Shown here: positions 1-8,382 of the stretch, piece after piece
Position numbering within the stretch: position 1 is the first letter of the stretch
Layout: every line of letters begins with the position of its first letter
Assembly: GCF_024734665.1 (NCBI RefSeq)
Contig: NZ_CP102931.1
Location: forward strand, 6,570,001-6,634,000
Length of the DNA stretch: 64,000 nucleotides
Direction: 5' to 3'
DNA from: Variovorax paradoxus
GTDB lineage: Bacteria; Pseudomonadota; Gammaproteobacteria; Burkholderiales; Burkholderiaceae_C
Position numbers and translations under genes: made by a program
Notes under the pieces: generated by a model
Databases searched by the model: none
Seen by the model: the letters and a program-made list of their open reading frames with translations, nothing else
Told to the model about the DNA's origin: nothing

Positions 1-1
1 G

Positions 2-337
2 GCGGTGCCGTTCCTGATTTTGCTGGGCGGCCTGGGCGGCTTCCTGGTGGTGCCGATGAATGCGCTGCTGCAGCACCGCGGCCACAACCTGATGGGCGCG
101 GGCCGCTCCATCGCGGTGCAGAACTTCAACGAGCAGGCCTGCATTCTTCTGCTGGGCGGTTTCTACAGCGTGTGCACGGGGCTGGGCCTCTCGGCCTATG
201 GCGCAATCAGCGCGTTCGGGCTGGTGGTGGCGGGCTGCATGTGGCTCATCAAGCGCTGGCACGAGAACAACCTGAAGAAGTACCCTGAAGAGGTCGAGCA
301 CCTCTTGGCCATCGCCCGCAGCGACAAGCATCACTGA
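2..337 (+). CDS. lplT: Lysophospholipid transporter LplT, C-terminal part (cut by window start)
   Basis: About 111 residues of the C-terminal end of an MFS permease; the gene starts before the window. The stretch VPMNALLQHRGHNLMGAGRS followed by IAVQNFNE is what I know from LplT, the inner-membrane flippase that returns lyso-phosphatidylethanolamine to the cytoplasm for re-acylation. Two hydrophobic segments are visible, then a charged cytoplasmic tail ending KHH. The next gene starts 64 bases on, same strand. Assignment rests on the conserved loop only. Confidence 0.8.
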   Translation, partial: AVPFLILLGGLGGFLVVPMNALLQHRGHNLMGAGRSIAVQNFNEQACILLLGGFYSVCTGLGLSAYGAISAFGLVVAGCMWLIKRWHENNLKKYPEEVEHLLAIARSDKHH

Positions 338-401
338 CAGCGCGCGCCCGCGTTGGTGAAACGGCCGGCGCGCCCGGCGCTCCCCCTTTTCCAACGCCAC
401 C

Positions 402-1292
402 ATGCCCGCGCTCGCCCTGATCTTCAACGCCTTCGTCTGGGGCGTTTCGTGGTTCCCCTTCCGCCAGATCGCAAGCCACGGCATGCATCCGCTGTGGGCC
501 ACCTGCCTCATCTACCTGGCCATCGCGACCGTGATGGGCCTCATGCGCCGGCACGCGTGGAAAGGCTTCGCGGCCTTTCCGATGCTGGCGGTGCTGGGCT
601 TCGCGGCCGGCTTCACCAACGTGGGTTTCAACTGGGCCGTGACGCAGGGCGACGTGGTGCGCGTGGTGCTGCTGTTCTATCTGATGCCGCTGTGGAGCGT
701 GCTGCTGGGCTGGCTGCTGCTGGGCGAGCGGCCGACCGGCGGCGCGCTCGCGCGCGTGGCGCTGGCGCTGACCGGCGTGGTGGTGGTGCTGAAGGCGCCA
801 GGCGCCGACTGGCCGGTGCCGTCGAGCCTGCCCGACTGGCTGGGCGTGGCGGCGGGCTTCGGCTTTGCCGTTACCAACATCGCGCTGCGCCATCTGCGGC
901 AGGCCCCGGGCGAGTCGCGCGCGCTGGCAATGTTCTGCGGCTGCGCCTTCGTGGCCGGCGTCACGGCGCTGGGCGGCACCGCGCTCGGCGCGTTCGATTC
1001 GCCGCTGCACGCATCGCCGGGCTGGCTTGGCTGGGCGGTGCCGCTGGGCATAGCTTTCGTCTTCGCCAATGTGTGCCTGCAGTACGGTGCGGCACGGCTC
1101 GCGGCCGCCGCAACCTCGGTGATCATGCTGTCGGAGGTGTTGTTCGCGAGCGTGTCGTCGGTGGCGCTGGGCGCGGCCGACATGAGCCCGCGCATCCTCG
1201 CCGGCGGCGCGCTGATCGTGCTGGGCGCCGTCTGGGCAGCGTTTGCACGAACGCCCGCGCGGCGCGATGATCGCGCCTCTTCTCCCATCTGA
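402..1292 (+). CDS. DMT-family (EamA) inner-membrane transporter
   Basis: A 296-residue protein made almost entirely of hydrophobic helices, about ten, in the two-repeat layout of EamA exporters. The first repeat opens with LIFNAFVWGVSWFPFRQIAS; the second begins near residue 148 (PDWLGVAAGFGFAVTNIALR). Length fits the family (about 290-310). Members export amino acids, metabolites or drugs; the substrate cannot be read from sequence. The start ATG at 402 is the first methionine before the first helix. The glutathione peroxidase follows 11 bases downstream, so the two may be cotranscribed. Confidence 0.85.
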   Translation: MPALALIFNAFVWGVSWFPFRQIASHGMHPLWATCLIYLAIATVMGLMRRHAWKGFAAFPMLAVLGFAAGFTNVGFNWAVTQGDVVRVVLLFYLMPLWSVLLGWLLLGERPTGGALARVALALTGVVVVLKAPGADWPVPSSLPDWLGVAAGFGFAVTNIALRHLRQAPGESRALAMFCGCAFVAGVTALGGTALGAFDSPLHASPGWLGWAVPLGIAFVFANVCLQYGAARLAAAATSVIMLSEVLFASVSSVALGAADMSPRILAGGALIVLGAVWAAFARTPARRDDRASSPI

Positions 1293-1303
1293 GGAACAAC
1301 AGC

Positions 1304-1792
1304 ATGACCAGCGTCTACGACTTCGAGGCCAACCAGATCGACGGCAAGCCGGTGAAGCTCTCCGCCTTCAAGGGCAAGGTGCTGCTGATCGTCAATACCG
1401 CCAGCAAATGCGGCTTCACGCCGCAGTTCGCGGGGCTGGAGGCACTGCATGAGAAGTACGCCGGCCAGGGGCTCACGGTGCTGGGATTTCCGTCGAACCA
1501 GTTCGGCGCGCAAGACCCGGGCAGCAACGAGGAAATCGGCGCCTTCTGCACCAAGAACTATGGCGTGAGCTTTCCGATGATGGAAAAGATCGACGTGAAC
1601 GGCAGCAACGCCGCGCCGCTCTATCAGTGGCTCACCAAGGAAAAGCCGGGCCTGCTGGGCAGCACGGCCATCAAGTGGAACTTCACCAAGTTCCTGGTCG
1701 GGCGCGACGGCACCGTGCTCAAGCGCTATGCGCCGCTGGACACGCCAGCCTCGCTCACGCGCGACGTCGAGGCCGCGCTGGCGGCGGGCTGA
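1304..1792 (+). CDS. Glutathione peroxidase (cysteine type)
   Basis: A 162-residue thioredoxin-fold peroxidase that reduces peroxides using glutathione or thioredoxin in the cytoplasm. The family motifs are present: NTASKCGFTPQ with peroxidatic Cys36, LGFPSNQFGAQDPGS with Gln66, and WNFTKFLVGRDG near residue 125. The active site has cysteine, not selenocysteine, as usual in bacteria (BtuE/GPx). The length is typical. It lies 11 bases after the DMT transporter on the same strand. The specific electron donor is not determinable. Confidence 0.93.
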   Translation: MTSVYDFEANQIDGKPVKLSAFKGKVLLIVNTASKCGFTPQFAGLEALHEKYAGQGLTVLGFPSNQFGAQDPGSNEEIGAFCTKNYGVSFPMMEKIDVNGSNAAPLYQWLTKEKPGLLGSTAIKWNFTKFLVGRDGTVLKRYAPLDTPASLTRDVEAALAAG

Positions 1793-1817
1793 AGCCCCCT
1801 GCCCCCGTTCAGGCCGC

Positions 1818-2255
1818 TCAGAACCTGAAGTCGGCCGTCTTCGAGCCGCTGCCCACCGTCACGGTCTGGGTCTTGGCTGCGCCACCGGGCATGGCCGCAT
1901 CGATCACGTAGCGCCCGTTCGGCAGGTCCACCAGGCAGACCGGGCCGCTGGCGCGGAATGCCAGTGCGGCAGCGTTGTTGGCGTCGCCGCCCTTGATCGT
2001 CACGTCGACATTCGCCAGATAGGCGCCATCGGCGCGCGCGAACAGCAATGCCAGCGGATGGTCCTTCATGGCGGCGCGCATGGCTGTCGATTCGTCGGAG
2101 CCGATACCACCGCACACATAGCGCGCCGGGCCCGCGCCCTGCCAGGGCGGCATGGCGCCTTGGGCCTGCGCGGCCATCGCGCCGGCCATGCAGGCGCAAG
2201 CCAACAGCACGCGCCGCAGCGTGGAAGGAATAAGGGATGCGACAACATGGGACAT
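1818..2255 (-). CDS. Small exported protein, carboxypeptidase-regulatory-like fold
   Basis: About 145 residues. ATG at 2255 is preferred to an upstream in-frame start because AGGAG lies 8 bases ahead and the resulting N-terminus is a signal peptide (RRVLLACACMAGAMAAQAQG). The mature part reads like a small beta-sandwich: DVTIKGGDANNAAALAFRAS then CLVDLPNGRYVIDAAMPGG, resembling periplasmic carboxypeptidase-regulatory-like domains. It has two cysteines (YVCGG, PVCLVD) that could pair. Function unknown; it faces the glutathione peroxidase tail to tail. Confidence 0.7.
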   Translation of the reverse strand: MSHVVASLIPSTLRRVLLACACMAGAMAAQAQGAMPPWQGAGPARYVCGGIGSDESTAMRAAMKDHPLALLFARADGAYLANVDVTIKGGDANNAAALAFRASGPVCLVDLPNGRYVIDAAMPGGAAKTQTVTVGSGSKTADFRF

Positions 2256-2344
2256 GGCACTGGCTCCTTGCAGATTCGGTGCAGCCATGATGCGCCGCGA
2301 ACCGGCTCCGCGCGAGTCGGACCAACACCCTCCTGCTTGTGCGA

Positions 2345-3592
2345 TCAGGCCTTGTCAGACAGCGCCGCGTCCAGCAGCTCGACCCAGTGCCGCACCGGCG
2401 TGTCGCCGCTGCCGCTTTGCAGGTGCGTGATGCAGCCGATGTTGGCCGACGCGATGGTGGTGGGCTGCAGCTGCTTCAGGTGGCCCAGCTTGCGGTCGCG
2501 CAGCGGATAGGCCAGCTCGGGCTGCAGCACCGAGTAGGTGCCGGCCGAGCCGCAGCACAGGTGCGATTCGTTCATTGCCACGCGCACATCGAAGCCGAGC
2601 GCGCGCAGATGCGTCTCGACGCCGCCGCGCAGCTTCTGGCCGTGCTGCAGCGTGCACGGCGGGTGGTAGGCCACCACGCCCGCAGGCGCCTTCACGCGGG
2701 CCTTCAGCGCGGGCACGAGGTCGGGCAGCAGTTCGCTCAGGTCGCGCGTGAGTTCGCTGATGCGCGCGGCCTTCAGCGCGTAGGTCGCGTCGTGCTGCAG
2801 GATGTGGCCGTACTCGCGCACGGTGACGCCGCAGCCCGAGGCGTTCATGACGATGGCCTCGACTCCACCTTCGTCAGGACGGCGCTCCACCAAGGGCCAC
2901 CACGCGTCGATGTTGGCGCGCATCTGCGCCTTGCCACCGTCCTGATCGTTGAGGTGGAACTTCACCGCGCCGCAGCAGCCGGCCGCTGGCGCAATCACGG
3001 CCTGGATGCCGGCCGCGTCGAGCACGCGCGCGGTGGCGCTGTTGATGTTGGGCATCATCGACGGCTGCACGCAGCCCGCGAGCATCAGCACCTTGCGCGC
3101 ATGCGTGGCGGTGGGCCATGCGCCGGCGTCCTGCTTCGCGGGCACCTTGGCTTTCAGCGCCTCGGGCAGGAGGCCGCGCACCGATTGGCCGAGCTTCATT
3201 GCGGGGCCGAAGAGCGGCGACGGCAAGCCTTCCTTCAGCAGCCAGCGCTGCGCCGATTCCATCGCGGGGCGCGGCACCTTCTGGTCGACGATCTTGCGGC
3301 CGATGTCGACCAGGTTGCCGTACTGCACGCCGCTCGGGCAGGTGCTTTCGCAGTTGCGGCAGGTCAGGCAGCGGTCGAGGTGCAACTGCGTGCTGCGCGT
3401 GGGCTCCTTGCCCTCGAGCACCTGCTTGATGAGGTAGATGCGTCCGCGCGGACCGTCGAGCTCGTCACCGAGCAACTGGTAGGTCGGGCAGGTAGCGGTG
3501 CAGAAGCCGCAGTGCACGCACTTGCGCAGGATGGCTTCGGCTTCTCGGCCTTCGTCGGTGCCGCGGAATTCGGGGGCGAGTTCGGTTTGCAT
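2345..3592 (-). CDS. glcF: Glycolate oxidase iron-sulfur subunit GlcF
   Basis: A 415-residue subunit that passes electrons from glycolate oxidation to the membrane. Two 4Fe-4S motifs are seen: CVHCGFCTATCP near residue 25 and CLTCRNCESTCP near residue 75. They are followed by the two CCG-type cysteine domains of this family (LAGCVQ...GCCGAV and HPPCTLQHGQK...LCCGSAGTYS). The start at 3592 gives MQTELAPEFRGT, typical of GlcF; a longer upstream reading frame overlaps glcE and is not needed. Last gene of the glcDEF operon, 20 bases after glcE. Confidence 0.95.
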   Translation of the reverse strand: MQTELAPEFRGTDEGREAEAILRKCVHCGFCTATCPTYQLLGDELDGPRGRIYLIKQVLEGKEPTRSTQLHLDRCLTCRNCESTCPSGVQYGNLVDIGRKIVDQKVPRPAMESAQRWLLKEGLPSPLFGPAMKLGQSVRGLLPEALKAKVPAKQDAGAWPTATHARKVLMLAGCVQPSMMPNINSATARVLDAAGIQAVIAPAAGCCGAVKFHLNDQDGGKAQMRANIDAWWPLVERRPDEGGVEAIVMNASGCGVTVREYGHILQHDATYALKAARISELTRDLSELLPDLVPALKARVKAPAGVVAYHPPCTLQHGQKLRGGVETHLRALGFDVRVAMNESHLCCGSAGTYSVLQPELAYPLRDRKLGHLKQLQPTTIASANIGCITHLQSGSGDTPVRHWVELLDAALSDKA

Positions 3593-3612
3593 GTCTGTCG
3601 GTTCTTGTTGTT

Positions 3613-4728
3613 TTACGTGGGCGCGAGCAGGCGGCCGCGGTTGAAGATGCCGTGAGGATCGAACTCGCGCATCAGCGCGCGATGGATGCGTTCGATGGGG
3701 GGGCTCAGTGCATCGAAGCGCGGGACGCTGCCTTGTTGCGTGCCTGAACCGGGCAGCCTGAACAGCGTGGCATGGCCACCCGCCGCACGTGCGATCTCGC
3801 GGATGCGCGCAGCCTGTTCGGGCGCAGCCTTGTACCAGCGTTGGCCGCCGTGCCATTCGATCAGCGGCGCGGTGCCGTCGAGCGAGAGCACGGGCGCTGT
3901 CTGCGGCACCGACAGGCGCCACAGCGCATCCGTGCCTTCGTTCGTGGCGAACCACGGCAGCTGCTGGTCGCGCAGCGATTGCCAGTCTGCGGCGGCGCGC
4001 GCGTTGTCTTTTCGCTCGCCGCCGAGGTGCGTGCATGCCGCTTCCACCGCGGCGACCGCACCGCGCAAACGCAGGTAGAGCGCGCCGGCACCGGCGTATT
4101 CGAACCAGCAGCTCGCGTTGAGCGGCAGCGGCCGGCCGCCCCACTCATTGAGCAGCCGCAGCGCATCGGCCTGCCCGCACGCGAATTCGAGCGTGGCCTC
4201 GGCGGGCGCCACGGGCAGCACCTTGAGGCTGACCTCGGCGATCACGCCCAGCGTGCCGAGCGAGCCGGCCAGCACGCGCGAAACGTCGTAGCCCGCGACG
4301 TTCTTCATCACCTGGCCGCCGAAGGTCAGTACCTCGCCGCGGCCGTTGATGATCGTGGCACCGAGCACGTAGTCGCGCACCGCGCCGACGCTGGCGCGCG
4401 CCGGGCCGCTGAGGCCTGCGGCGACCATGCCGCCGACGGTGCCGTTGCTGCCGAAGCACGGCGGCTCGAACGGCAGGCACTGGCCTTTCTCCGCCAGTGC
4501 CGCTTCGAGTTCGACGAGCGGCGTGCCGGCGCGCACGGTGACGACCAGCTCGCTCGGCTCGTAGCTGGTGATGCCGGCGAGCGATCGCGTGTCGAGCAGC
4601 TCGCCTTGCAGCGGCTCGCCGTAGAAATCCTTGGTGCCGCCGCCGCGAATGCACAGCGGCGTGGCGTTAGCGGTGGCGGCGCGGATGCGCTCGACGACCT
4701 GGTGGAGTGCGTTGTTATCCATCGCCAT
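3613..4728 (-). CDS. glcE: Glycolate oxidase FAD-binding subunit GlcE
   Basis: A 371-residue FAD-binding (PCMH-type) subunit of glycolate dehydrogenase. Visible signatures are RIRAATANATPLCIRGGGTKDFYG at the N-terminus, the FAD motif FGSNGTVGGMVAAGLSGPAR near residue 95, and GGQVMKNVAGYDVSRVLAGS. The C-terminal FDPHGIFNRGRL is the standard end of the family. ATG at 4728 overlaps the glcD stop (TGATG), implying translational coupling. It forms the GlcDEF complex with its neighbours. Confidence 0.95.
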   Translation of the reverse strand: MAMDNNALHQVVERIRAATANATPLCIRGGGTKDFYGEPLQGELLDTRSLAGITSYEPSELVVTVRAGTPLVELEAALAEKGQCLPFEPPCFGSNGTVGGMVAAGLSGPARASVGAVRDYVLGATIINGRGEVLTFGGQVMKNVAGYDVSRVLAGSLGTLGVIAEVSLKVLPVAPAEATLEFACGQADALRLLNEWGGRPLPLNASCWFEYAGAGALYLRLRGAVAAVEAACTHLGGERKDNARAAADWQSLRDQQLPWFATNEGTDALWRLSVPQTAPVLSLDGTAPLIEWHGGQRWYKAAPEQAARIREIARAAGGHATLFRLPGSGTQQGSVPRFDALSPPIERIHRALMREFDPHGIFNRGRLLAPT

Positions 4729-6230
4729 CAGAACCTCGGCAGATCCGGGTGCTGCAACTTGCCCCCGCGCACCACCTGCTTGCCGTATTCGGCGCAGCGC
4801 TGCAGCGTGGGAATCACCTTGCCGGGATTCAGCATGCCCTCGGGATCGAAGGCGCGCTTGACGCCGAACATCTGCTCGTTCTCTGCGGCGGTGAACTGCA
4901 CGCACATGCTGTTGAGTTTTTCCACACCCACGCCATGCTCGCCCGACACGGTGCCGCCCATCGCGACGCTGGTCTCCAGGATGTCGGCACCGAACAGCTC
5001 GCAGCGGTGCAGCTCGTCGGGGTCGTTGGCGTCGAACAGCACCAGCGGATGCAGGTTGCCGTCACCCGCGTGGAACACGTTGCAGCAGCGCAGGTTGTAC
5101 TTTTTCTCCATCTCCTGGATGGCCAGAAGGATGTCGGCCAGGCGCTTGCGTGGAATAGTCGAGTCGAGGCACATGTAGTCGGGGCTGATGCGGCCCGAGG
5201 CGGGGAACGCGTTCTTGCGCCCGCTCCAAAATTTCATGCGCTCCTCCTCGCTGCTGCTCACCGCGATGGCGGTGGCGCCGCAGCCACGCAGCACGGCGGT
5301 CATGCGGCCGATTTCTTCTTCCACTTCTTCGGGCGTGCCGTCCGACTCGCATAGCAGGATCGCGGCGGCGTCGAGGTCGTAGCCCGCGCGCACGAAGTCT
5401 TCGACGGCGGCGGTCATGGGCTTGTCCATCATCTCCAGCCCCGCGGGGATGATGCCGGCCGCGATCACCGCGGCCACTGCGTCGCCGGCCTTTCGCACGT
5501 CGTCGAAGCTGGCCATGATGCAGCGCGCGAGCTGCGGCTTGGGCACCAGCTTGACGGTGACCTCGGTGGTCACGGCCAGCATGCCTTCGCTGCCGATGAC
5601 GAGCGCGAGCAGGTCGAGCCCCGGCGCGTCGAGCGCGTCGCCGCCGAACTCGATGGGCTCGCCTTCGGCGGTGAAGCCGCGCACGCGCAGCACGTTGTGC
5701 AGGGTCAGGCCGTACTTCAGGCAGTGCACGCCACCGGAGTTCTCTGCCACGTTGCCGCCGATGGTGCAGGCGATCTGGCTCGACGGATCGGGCGCGTAGT
5801 AGAGATTGAAGGGCGCGGCCGCCTCGCTGATGGCCAGGTTGCGCACGCCGCACTGCACAACGGCCGTGCGGCTCACCGGGTCGATCTTCAGGATGCGGTT
5901 GAACTTGGCGAGCGACATGGTCACGCCCATGGTGTGCGGCATGGCGCCGCCCGACAGCCCGGTGCCCGCGCCGCGCGCCACCACGGGCACGCCGAGCTGG
6001 TGGCAGGTCTCGAGCACGGCGGCCACCTGCGCCTCGGTTTCGGGCAGGGCCACCACGAGCGGGCGGGCGCGGTAGGCGGTGAGGCCGTCGCACTCGTAGG
6101 GGGTGGTGTCTTCTGCGTGCCAGATCAGGGCGTGGGCTGGCAGATGAGCCTGCAGCGCTCGCACTACCTGGGACTGGCGCTCTGTTTTCTGTAGTGAATC
6201 GTTTTGCGTGGGGGTGAGCGGCGCGTTCAT
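4728..6230 (-). CDS. glcD: Glycolate oxidase catalytic FAD subunit GlcD
   Basis: A 500-residue flavoprotein that oxidises glycolate (and D-lactate) to glyoxylate. FAD-binding PCMH region: VVARGAGTGLSGGAMP near residue 85 and GGNVAENSGGVHCLKYG near residue 155. FAD-oxidase C-terminal signature: CCNVFHAGDGNLHPLVLFD and GGTVSGEHGVGVEKLNSM near residue 425. The start ATG at 6230 gives the usual length. First of three same-strand genes glcD-glcE-glcF. A LysR regulator lies 117 bases upstream on the same strand and is a plausible but unproven controller. Confidence 0.96.
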   Translation of the reverse strand: MNAPLTPTQNDSLQKTERQSQVVRALQAHLPAHALIWHAEDTTPYECDGLTAYRARPLVVALPETEAQVAAVLETCHQLGVPVVARGAGTGLSGGAMPHTMGVTMSLAKFNRILKIDPVSRTAVVQCGVRNLAISEAAAPFNLYYAPDPSSQIACTIGGNVAENSGGVHCLKYGLTLHNVLRVRGFTAEGEPIEFGGDALDAPGLDLLALVIGSEGMLAVTTEVTVKLVPKPQLARCIMASFDDVRKAGDAVAAVIAAGIIPAGLEMMDKPMTAAVEDFVRAGYDLDAAAILLCESDGTPEEVEEEIGRMTAVLRGCGATAIAVSSSEEERMKFWSGRKNAFPASGRISPDYMCLDSTIPRKRLADILLAIQEMEKKYNLRCCNVFHAGDGNLHPLVLFDANDPDELHRCELFGADILETSVAMGGTVSGEHGVGVEKLNSMCVQFTAAENEQMFGVKRAFDPEGMLNPGKVIPTLQRCAEYGKQVVRGGKLQHPDLPRF

Positions 6231-6347
6231 GCGGCGACCTCTTTTCTTCTGCTCGCGGGATGTCTCGGTTCTACCCGCACTCTACGGACATTGCGGCAGG
6301 CCCGGGTTGATGGATTTTTGCCGGGCGCTTGAAAGAACTTCGCGGGT

Positions 6348-7232
6348 TCAGCGCAGGCTCTGTTCAAGCCAGTCGGCAAAGGCCGCGCATTCCCAGCGCT
6401 CGAGCGTGCCCGGCTGCCAGCAGATGTAGTGCCGGTGCGGCGACGGCACGGCCTGCTCGGACAGCGCCACCAGCCGACCCGATTCGAACCATGCCGCGCC
6501 CATCTTCTGGCGTACCAGCGCCACGCCGAAGCCGCTGGCCGCGGCGTCGTACACAAGCCCCAGGTCGTTGAACTGCGAGCCGATGTTCGGCTCGGGCTGG
6601 TCGAGCCCGCAGCTCGCGAACCAGGTGCCCCAGGGTTCGAGCGGGCTGCGGATCAGCCGTGCGCTGGCAATCTCCGCCGCAGTGCGAAAACCGGTGAAGG
6701 GGCCGAACTCGTTGAGGTAGCTCGGGCTGCAGGCGGGCACGACCTGCTCCTCGAGCAGGAGCCGGTGCTCGCAGTCGGCGTACCCGCCGGGGCCGTAGCG
6801 CACTTCGAGGTCGGCCTGCTCGGCCGTGACGTCGAGCAGCGGGATCGACACCTGCAGCACCAGTTCGATGTCTGGATAGATGTTGCGGAACAGCTCCAGC
6901 CTCGGCATGAGGAATTGGCGGCTGAAGGTCGGCGTGACGGCGATGCGCAGGCGCGTGGCGCGTTGGGCTGCGTTGGCGCCGAGCGGCGTGGCCTGCAGCG
7001 CAGCAAGCCCCGTGCGCACGTTCGCGAGGTAGGCCGCACCGTCGGCCGTGAGGCTGAAGTCGCTGCGGCCGAAGAGCTTGAAGCCGATGTGCGATTCGAG
7101 CTGCCGGATGCGGTGGCTCACCGCACTGGGCGTGACGCACAACTCATCGGCTGCGCGGCCTGCGTGGCGCAGCCGCGCCACGGCCTCGAAGGTCAGCAGG
7201 CACTGGATCGGCGGAATGTGCTGCAGGGCCAT
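6348..7232 (-). CDS. LysR-family transcriptional regulator (GcvA-like)
   Basis: A 294-residue LysR regulator. The N-terminal winged helix is clear (LTFEAVARLRHAGRAADELC, then VTPSAVSHRIRQLESHIGFKLFGR); the rest is a periplasmic-binding-like effector domain. The HIPPIQCLLTFEAVARL opening resembles GcvA-type members. ATG at 7232 is the start that gives a normal N-terminus; a longer frame runs into the SMP-30 gene and lacks support. It sits between the SMP-30 lactonase (26 bases upstream) and glcD (117 bases downstream), all on one strand, so it may regulate either. Effector unknown. Confidence 0.9.
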   Translation of the reverse strand: MALQHIPPIQCLLTFEAVARLRHAGRAADELCVTPSAVSHRIRQLESHIGFKLFGRSDFSLTADGAAYLANVRTGLAALQATPLGANAAQRATRLRIAVTPTFSRQFLMPRLELFRNIYPDIELVLQVSIPLLDVTAEQADLEVRYGPGGYADCEHRLLLEEQVVPACSPSYLNEFGPFTGFRTAAEIASARLIRSPLEPWGTWFASCGLDQPEPNIGSQFNDLGLVYDAAASGFGVALVRQKMGAAWFESGRLVALSEQAVPSPHRHYICWQPGTLERWECAAFADWLEQSLR

Positions 7233-7258
7233 GCGCGCCTGGAAACCCTCTTCGGCCT

Positions 7259-8191
7259 TCAGTCTTCGAAGAAGCTCACGGGCAGGCCCGGCGTGTCGAC
7301 CCGCATCGCGATCACCGTGCCCGAGGCGGGGAGTCGCTCGATCTCGGCGGCAGGCCGGCCCTTGCGACCGCTGGTGACGAACAGCGTCTTCAGGTCGTCG
7401 CCGCCGAAGCAGGGCATGGTCGGGCATTGAACAGGCACAGGAACAGAGGCCACGATTTCGCCCGAAGGTGCAAAGCGCAGCAACTGCGCGCCTTCGAACA
7501 TAGCTACCCAGTAGTGGCCTTGCGCGTCGATGGTGGCGCCGTCGGGGCGGCCTTGATAGCCCAGCGGCACATCGGCCGTCCAGCCTTCCGGCTTGGCGTC
7601 GAACTGGTGGAACACGCGAGCGTGCGAGAGCGAGTTGGCCTCGGCGTCCCAGTCCCACGCGCACACCACGTGCGCGGCGGTGTCGGCCCAGTAGAGGGTG
7701 CGGGCATCAGGCGAGAAGGCGAGGCCGTTGGCGGTGGTGGACTCGTTGGCCATCTGCGTCAGCGTGGGCGAGATGTCGGTGTCGGGGCGTGCATCGAAGC
7801 AATAGAGCGCGGCGTTGGCGCGGTCCTTGGCTTCGTTGAGCGAACCGCCCCAGAAGCGGCCGAGCGCGTCGCACTTGCCGTCGTTGAAGCGCATGGTGCG
7901 CACGTCGTGCTCCACGCGCGCCATCGCGACCAGTTCACCGCCCCATTCGCGCGCGCGGTAAATGCCGTCGCGCAGCGCAATCACGAGGCCGCCGCTGCGC
8001 GCGGGCGCCATGCAGCCGGGCTCGGTGGACAAGGGCCATCGCTCGACCTTCGCATCTGGAGAGCCGATGTCGCCGCGGGTGCGCAGCACGGCGCGGCCGG
8101 GAATGTCGAGCCAGTAGAGCGCGCGCTCCTGGGGGTGCCAGAACGGCGACTCGCCGAGTTCGCAGAGGCTGTCTTCGAGGGAGGTCCACAT
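7259..8191 (-). CDS. SMP-30/gluconolactonase family lactonase
   Basis: A 310-residue six-bladed beta-propeller enzyme. The metal-ligand pattern of the family is present: Glu in LCELGESPFWHP (residue 14), Asn in MRFNDGKCDALGRFWGGS, Asn in TTANGLAFSPDARTLYWADT, and Asp in GRPDGATIDAQGHYWVAMF. Family members hydrolyse sugar lactones; the substrate is not readable here. The C-terminus has the typical CFGGDDLKTLFVTSGR. It is followed by the LysR gene 26 bases on. The neighbouring sugar-acid/glycolate genes fit a carbon-catabolic role. Confidence 0.9.
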   Translation of the reverse strand: MWTSLEDSLCELGESPFWHPQERALYWLDIPGRAVLRTRGDIGSPDAKVERWPLSTEPGCMAPARSGGLVIALRDGIYRAREWGGELVAMARVEHDVRTMRFNDGKCDALGRFWGGSLNEAKDRANAALYCFDARPDTDISPTLTQMANESTTANGLAFSPDARTLYWADTAAHVVCAWDWDAEANSLSHARVFHQFDAKPEGWTADVPLGYQGRPDGATIDAQGHYWVAMFEGAQLLRFAPSGEIVASVPVPVQCPTMPCFGGDDLKTLFVTSGRKGRPAAEIERLPASGTVIAMRVDTPGLPVSFFED

Positions 8192-8230
8192 GGTGTCGCG
8201 ATTGTGCCCCCGGCCATCGCGGTCAAGGGC

Positions 8231-8267
8231 AAAAAAAAGCCCGCTGGCGCCGGAGCGCTTGCGGGCT
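8231..8267 (-). terminator. Rho-independent terminator after amtB
   Basis: Read on the minus strand, AGCCCGC (8267-8261) pairs with GCGGGCT (8244-8238), with a GC-rich inner stretch of 16 bases, and is followed directly by a run of eight T (8238-8231). It lies about 115 bases past the amtB stop and just before the SMP-30 gene, so it should end the torF-glnK-amtB transcript. Confidence 0.8.
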
Positions 8268-8382
8268 GAACATCCAAAGGAGACCTCGCTTGAAAAACTC
8301 GTTACGAAGAATTGTTCTTGTAAAAGGTGGTGGTGGTCGTTTCAGTGGCGGGGCTGCCCGAAGGCAACCCGGCCAGAGCAGA

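Noticed and set aside
2339..3655. Plus-strand frame (438 codons) opposite glcF
   Set aside because: Antisense shadow; glcF has both ferredoxin-type cysteine motifs.
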